A stretch of DNA of 64,000 nucleotides. Source: SEAL01 sp032153715 (GTDB taxonomy: Bacteria; Patescibacteriota; Saccharimonadia; Saccharimonadales; Saccharimonadaceae). Positions 59,979 to 64,000 of this stretch are shown here, piece by piece (positions within the stretch are counted from its first letter, which is position 1; the number at the start of each line of letters is the position of its first letter). The notes beneath the pieces were generated by a model. The model worked only from the letters and a program-made list of their open reading frames with translations, was not told the origin of the DNA and made no database searches. The stretch lies in NCBI GenBank assembly GCA_032153715.1, contig JALDYR010000002.1:62001-126000 (forward strand). The letters are read 5' to 3'. Position numbers and translations under genes: made by a program.

Positions 59979-60743
59979 CTACTTCTCGTAATTATCAACA
60001 AAGTTTTTAATATCAGCGAGCTCCCGCTCCTTCGTATACAGGTAATCACCCTCACCACCATATACGTCCGCATATTTACTATGCATATCCCAAAATGCCG
60101 GCTTCATATCCTCAGGAATATTTGTAAACTCAACCCCAAAACAGTCACGTGCGACTTCTGCCGTGCTAACTGGCGGAGTTGCCAGGTTAACGAGCAGCAA
60201 GTTGTTATCAAGTGCCACTTGGATATCCCTCCAAATATTGGCGAGATTATAGTACTGATATACGCCATCTTTATGGATGCGGTCCACGTTATTGTCATTT
60301 AATAAATCAAAGATCACATTTTTCTTTAATCCCGCACCGAACAGGCCAGGCAGTCGAACGATCGTTGCATCAAAATGACTGTTACAAAACTGCTCCAAAT
60401 AATATCGATTCACTCCGTACGGCGTTAGACCGTCGGTGTCAATTGACGTATCTTCCGTCGCTCCGTTAGGGTTCTTATAAACACCCACAGTCGACACTAA
60501 CACTAACTTCTTAATCTTCACCTTTGCAATGTGACTAATAAACTCTTCAATTTCTGCGCGGTCTACCTGGGGCTCTTGATTAATCCGCCACATCTCAGCG
60601 CGGTTAGCCGCACTCACCACTAGATCGTATTCCTTGCCTTCAATTTCTGCAATATTCTTGCTGTTATACAGATCATCAAACTGATATTGGGCAGCAATAT
60701 TGCTCCCCACAAATCCAGTATAGCCAATTAGCGCTGTCTTCAT
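59979..60743 (-). CDS. NAD-dependent epimerase/dehydratase-like protein
   Basis: 254 aa. KTALIGYTGFVGSNIAAQYQFD is the Rossmann G-x-x-G-x-x-G start of extended SDR proteins; LVLVSTVGVY and YGVNRYYLEQF (Y-x-x-x-(K/R) position, with Arg) follow, then VRLPGLFG. Shorter than the usual 310 aa, so the C-terminal substrate domain is reduced, and the Lys of Y-x-x-x-K appears replaced by Arg. An AGGAG site precedes the ATG. It is in one operon with the TIM-barrel epimerase; together they may make a modified sugar. Confidence 0.8.
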   Translation of the reverse strand: MKTALIGYTGFVGSNIAAQYQFDDLYNSKNIAEIEGKEYDLVVSAANRAEMWRINQEPQVDRAEIEEFISHIAKVKIKKLVLVSTVGVYKNPNGATEDTSIDTDGLTPYGVNRYYLEQFCNSHFDATIVRLPGLFGAGLKKNVIFDLLNDNNVDRIHKDGVYQYYNLANIWRDIQVALDNNLLLVNLATPPVSTAEVARDCFGVEFTNIPEDMKPAFWDMHSKYADVYGGEGDYLYTKERELADIKNFVDNYEK

Positions 60744-60850
60744 TATTTTTCTCCTTATATGCTACGTATAATTATAGTGGCTCTAGCTCGCGCATGAAAC
60801 AAATAACAACCAGTTGTCACGTCCTAGACTTCTCAATATTGAAAGACTGC

Positions 60851-61678
60851 TTATGTACTCCGCGGCTTATACCTACCCATAACTGCCTTTAGTAACACTC
60901 CAATAATATGGATATTTCCCTTAATTGGGCTAATCTTCGTCGGCGTCTTCCCCTTCTTAGGATAAGTACGTGTTACAGGAGTTTCGATCGTTTTATAGTC
61001 TTTGCGTTGTGAACTTTCAATAGCAAGATAATAATGTAGTTCGTATGCCTGGAAGACATCCCGAAATACAGCAATGTCCTCATCGCGAATCAACTTTGCA
61101 CTATAACCACGAAAACCATTCGTCGTATCAGTATGACGACGTCGAGCAGCCAAGCTTATCAACGGGGCATGGATTAAATGTAGACCAATTTCACGTGACA
61201 ATGGCGTATTGACAGCCTTTCCGCCAGGAATGAAGCGAGACCCTTGAATATGATCATACCCACCCTCAAGTAGCTTGATGAAATTGGGAATAGCAGAAAT
61301 ATCATCCTTGCCATTACCGTCTACAACCACAATCCCCTCGTAGCCTTCATCAAGTGCCCATGCTAGCGCCATGCGCATCTGCGCACTGAGCTTGCCTAAG
61401 CCTGTTTTTGTAAGGAGCGCACGGACATCCTGCTGTTTAAGAAAATCTTTTTCAAGTGAGCCGTCAGTACTACCTCCATCCGCAACAACAATGTCGACTT
61501 GCCCGGCATACTTCTTCGTTGCCTTTAGCTGCTTCTGAATCCGCTCACCCTCATTAATCACGAACACACAGACACAGTATTTATGTTTTTTAGGTCGAAT
61601 CACTACTGACTCAAAATCAGGAAACTGCCACGATGGGTGTCTATTCCGTATCTCGTCTTGTGCTTTTTGTTTACTCAT
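60851..61678 (-). CDS. Glycosyltransferase family 2, dolichol-phosphate mannosyltransferase type
   Basis: 275 aa. GT-A fold: VCVFVINEGERIQKQL, DIVVADGGSTDGS with a D-G-G-S variant, and EGIVVVDGNGKDDISA holding the D-x-D-like metal site; QGSRFIPGG follows. No TM in the catalytic part. It overlaps functionally with the second GT2 upstream and starts 2 bp after its stop, with no separate Shine-Dalgarno, so translation is coupled. It transfers a sugar from a nucleotide donor, probably to a polyprenyl phosphate. Confidence 0.85.
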   Translation of the reverse strand: MSKQKAQDEIRNRHPSWQFPDFESVVIRPKKHKYCVCVFVINEGERIQKQLKATKKYAGQVDIVVADGGSTDGSLEKDFLKQQDVRALLTKTGLGKLSAQMRMALAWALDEGYEGIVVVDGNGKDDISAIPNFIKLLEGGYDHIQGSRFIPGGKAVNTPLSREIGLHLIHAPLISLAARRRHTDTTNGFRGYSAKLIRDEDIAVFRDVFQAYELHYYLAIESSQRKDYKTIETPVTRTYPKKGKTPTKISPIKGNIHIIGVLLKAVMGRYKPRST

Positions 61679-61680
61679 AA

Positions 61681-62676
61681 TTACTTTGTTATATTCCTTC
61701 TTTCAGTATCAGCGAGCGCGACACTGCTAGTTAACTCATCGGTAATATAATAGTGTGGATCCTTATAACTCTCCATCAAGATTCTCCCGATATACTCAGA
61801 TATAATCACTAATATGATAAATAATACAAAGAACATGAGTGACAGCTGCAATGAGGTTGTCGTCCAACCCTCTGCCACAGTATCACCGACAAGATTCAAT
61901 ACAACAACATAGATTGCGTAAGCGGCATTAATCATACTCGCAGTAAGACCAAGCCATGTTACGAATCTTAGCGGGTGTGTAGAATAGCTAATAGCAATTT
62001 CTAAAGCTTCAATAAATCCTGTCTTTAATTTTTTTTGGCTACTAATATCTTTTGTTGGTTGATAAGGAAATGTTTCATATGCATAACCTACGCGCCTTGC
62101 AAGATGACGGATATGACGCTGACTGCGAGTAGTTTGAGTTAACGAGTTAACGGCTCGACGACTATATGAAGCAAGATACGTCGCATTGAGTGGAATATCA
62201 ATACCGATATAACGGCGATTATACCAATAGAATAGACGACGACCAATTTTTGCCCCTTTTATCGGCACTTCGCTCACTCCCTGGACAACATCCTTACCTT
62301 CATTAGATTCAATCAGGCTAGGTACGCTATTCGCTGGATCAATTGACGGGTCAAGCGTACAGACAAAATCACCTATTGACACTTCAAGACCTGCAAACAA
62401 CGCTGTGTCATATTTGAAGTGTTGAGCCAACCTAATGATACGGATACACGGAAGTCGCAGCAAGCAATCCGTCAGTTTATGTATCTCCTTTTCCACTACG
62501 CCATTATCGACAACGATAATTTCATAATTCGTGTAATGGTTGCGAAGAATATCCGACAATCCTTGAACATAGTCACTTAAATTTTCCGTGTCAGCTTTTG
62601 CAACTACCACACAGGATACAAAAATGTCCCGCACCAGTACAGCTGCAGTTTTCTTTTTTTCGTTATTTTTTGTCAT
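61681..62676 (-). CDS. Membrane-associated glycosyltransferase family 2
   Basis: 331 aa. GT-A domain (about 14-225): IIVVDNGV, AQHFKYDTALFAGLEVSIGDFVCTLDPSIDPA with D-x-S-x-D. Two C-terminal TMs (about 238-262 and 274-296) follow, as in GtrB/DPMS-like transferases that charge undecaprenyl phosphate. It overlaps the FAD oxidoreductase gene by 14 bp and is coupled to the GT2 gene downstream. Together with GtrA-type proteins such enzymes feed sugars to outer-face glycan modification. Confidence 0.85.
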   Translation of the reverse strand: MTKNNEKKKTAAVLVRDIFVSCVVVAKADTENLSDYVQGLSDILRNHYTNYEIIVVDNGVVEKEIHKLTDCLLRLPCIRIIRLAQHFKYDTALFAGLEVSIGDFVCTLDPSIDPANSVPSLIESNEGKDVVQGVSEVPIKGAKIGRRLFYWYNRRYIGIDIPLNATYLASYSRRAVNSLTQTTRSQRHIRHLARRVGYAYETFPYQPTKDISSQKKLKTGFIEALEIAISYSTHPLRFVTWLGLTASMINAAYAIYVVVLNLVGDTVAEGWTTTSLQLSLMFFVLFIILVIISEYIGRILMESYKDPHYYITDELTSSVALADTERRNITK

Positions 62677-63784
62677 ACAGTACCCTTAAATCCTCAAACA
62701 CGTCATAAATATTATCTAACTTTCCCCCCATTATACATGTGTAATTCTTGATGCCGAAGTGAGGCGCAAATAAGATAGGCCTACTGTCATCCCCTTCACT
62801 CTTTCGAAGGACAGTCTTGACTTCACTGATCGTATCCACGAGCTCCATATCTTTCAAGGCCGGAATATACCTCACTACATCAGAGTACATTTTTTTGTAG
62901 TTCGTTTTGATACTAAGCTTCGAAAAATAACCATGGGCGTGATGACGCGCTTTGGGAGTATTCTCATCGTCATTCCATGACTCGTGAGGAGTATAACGGA
63001 CATGGGAAAGCGTATGGAGTCCTCTTGACGGAAACGGCATAATCGAAAAGAACGGTCCGTCCATCATCGTAACGCTAAAGTCCTTCATATGTTCCGGCAG
63101 CTTCACGAGGCACATTTCCGCAATTTCGTGTTTCAATGGAACCAGGCCTAATCCAGAGTTACGATGCAAAGTATTTAATTGTGAATACGTACAATTGATT
63201 ACCTTTTTTGCCACATATTCGGATTTATCTGCCACAACCGATATAACATTTTTACTTGCGCTAACCTTTTTAACCTCTTCGCCAGAATGAATAGTAATAG
63301 CATCCGACTCATCGATACGTTTCAATAAAAGATCCCGTAATTTATGCGAATCAAAAGCGTATTCCTTTACTTTATAAACATCTTCGGTTAAACGAGATGA
63401 GAATAATTCTTTCATGCTTTGTGGTGCATCCTCGATCTCGGCACCGATTTTATTACAGAACTCAACAAACTGGCGAGCATTCACTTTTGATAGACTCTTC
63501 GAGATCGCATAATACTTATTAAAATTGCTTACGACTGCCGGCTCGTATTCTTCAACAAAACGAGGAAAGTTCACGGCCGAACGGTATGCCGTCAGCACGC
63601 TCCTTGGATAGTGGTAGCCATTATGTACACGAGCCTGATTGACGTATGAGGCCCGTGACATCATCTCGGTTTCTTTCTCAAGAACTAGAATATCCCGCAC
63701 TCCGAGTTCGTCACGAAGAAAAAGGGCGACACTCAACCCGTAAAAGCCACCCCCTATGATAATTGTATCGTGCAATTGATCCAT
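62663..63784 (-). CDS. FAD-dependent oxidoreductase (DAO family)
   Basis: 373 aa. N-terminal dinucleotide-binding motif DTIIIGGGFYGLSVALFLRDE followed by LVLEKE at the end of beta-2, the usual FAD site. A SYVNQARVHNGYHYPRS segment and a C-terminal TCIMGGKLDNIYDVFEDL are seen. The substrate is unknown; it sits in the glycan cluster, so amino- or keto-sugar oxidation or flavin-dependent mutase chemistry is a guess. It is the first gene of the operon with the two GT2 genes. Confidence 0.8.
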   Translation of the reverse strand: MDQLHDTIIIGGGFYGLSVALFLRDELGVRDILVLEKETEMMSRASYVNQARVHNGYHYPRSVLTAYRSAVNFPRFVEEYEPAVVSNFNKYYAISKSLSKVNARQFVEFCNKIGAEIEDAPQSMKELFSSRLTEDVYKVKEYAFDSHKLRDLLLKRIDESDAITIHSGEEVKKVSASKNVISVVADKSEYVAKKVINCTYSQLNTLHRNSGLGLVPLKHEIAEMCLVKLPEHMKDFSVTMMDGPFFSIMPFPSRGLHTLSHVRYTPHESWNDDENTPKARHHAHGYFSKLSIKTNYKKMYSDVVRYIPALKDMELVDTISEVKTVLRKSEGDDSRPILFAPHFGIKNYTCIMGGKLDNIYDVFEDLRVLYDKK

Positions 63785-63891
63785 CCGAATTCAGCTTACC
63801 TACTATAGTCCTTTTGCCACCCATGACATAATCTGATATTCTTATCCTAGCATGAAATACTACTCTATATAAAGAGTGTAAGTGAGGGGAT

Positions 63892-64000
63892 GTGAAGAGA
63901 GCAAAACAAACATTAGCTAGATTAGTGCACTTTAGTAGTATTTATCGTTTTCAATTGATGCTAGTTGTCAGCCTGACACTAAGTTTTATTCCCGCAACTC
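63892..64000 (+). CDS. Possible N-terminal part of an exported protein (runs off the window)
   Basis: A GTG at 63892 opens a frame to the window's end: KRAKQTLARLVHF, then a hydrophobic stretch (LMLVVSLTLSFIPAT) typical of a signal peptide or first TM. A GAGGGGA stretch lies just upstream. The gene is incomplete, so identity cannot be judged. Confidence 0.4.
   Translation, partial: MKRAKQTLARLVHFSSIYRFQLMLVVSLTLSFIPAT

Noticed and set aside
1..64000. CRISPR array, insertion sequence or transposase
   Set aside because: No evenly spaced direct repeats and no DDE or IS200-type transposase were seen; the only recombinase is the serine integrase.
1..64000. UGA recoded as glycine, as in some CPR lineages
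   Set aside because: Conserved genes such as glmS, rfbA and atpD end normally and contain no internal in-frame TGA; standard code 11 fits.

Overview
The window reads as a compact chromosome segment of a Candidate Phyla Radiation (Patescibacteria) bacterium, most likely of the Saccharibacteria (TM7) type. This is inferred from gene content, not from a marker gene: many secreted or single-TM proteins with CPR-style tail-fibre-like repeats, a type IV pilin, small intergenic gaps, standard stop codons (TGA is used as stop), and no rRNA or ribosomal genes to settle the assignment.

Layout. 1-6123 (minus): secreted beta-rich surface proteins, several of them paralogous (ERS(L/I)...SSS start, Y-T-T...Y end), with a PKD-domain protein and a DUF916-like protein. 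6230-7249 (plus): a membrane-anchored repeat protein. 7281-13647 (minus): an F1-type rotary ATPase operon in the canonical order delta-alpha-gamma-beta-epsilon. Upstream of delta, where a, c and b subunits are expected, there are only a coiled-coil protein without a membrane segment and a protein with a signal peptide, an extracytoplasmic domain and a c-subunit-like TM hairpin that lacks the ion-binding carboxylate. I regard this as the most unusual system in the window. 14103-18699: a 1034-aa adhesin-like protein and two single-TM proteins. 18863-23908: small hypothetical genes, a type IV pilin, an AHSA1-like protein, a DUF3500-like protein, and two copies of a structured intergenic element with covarying stems. 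24170-33320 (minus): a defence island of GHKL ATPase, Z1 helicase-like protein, DUF4420-type PD-(D/E)XK protein and AIPR protein (the Mza set), plus Dcm-like C5 methyltransferase and Vsr. 33635-37908: small membrane genes (one frameshifted), element genes, and a large serine recombinase whose last codons lie inside an antisense tRNA-Asn gene, so this looks like the right end of an integrated element.

38009-43887 (minus): two paralogous PG-binding/beta-lactamase-fold proteins (one active-looking, one with all catalytic motifs lost), a LexA-type HTH protein, an O-antigen-ligase-like protein and a small membrane protein. 43904-46518: a cutinase-VWA-PKD surface protein and a TM protein, separated by a perfect 16-bp palindrome. 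46609-63784: cell-surface glycan genes: initiating glycosylphosphotransferase, GT4 and GT2 transferases, GlmS, ManC, all four dTDP-rhamnose steps (RfbB, an RfbC-RfbD fusion, RfbA), GtrA, epimerase-like proteins and an FAD oxidoreductase. These would supply UDP-GlcNAc, GDP-mannose and dTDP-rhamnose for the surface polymer that O-antigen-ligase and membrane GTs assemble.

A recurring regulatory pattern: operon-first genes often have a -10-like TANNNT hexamer 6-12 nt before the ATG and no Shine-Dalgarno (leaderless mRNA), whereas internal genes have AGGAG-type sites. I could not run any search, so family names come from motif and architecture recognition.
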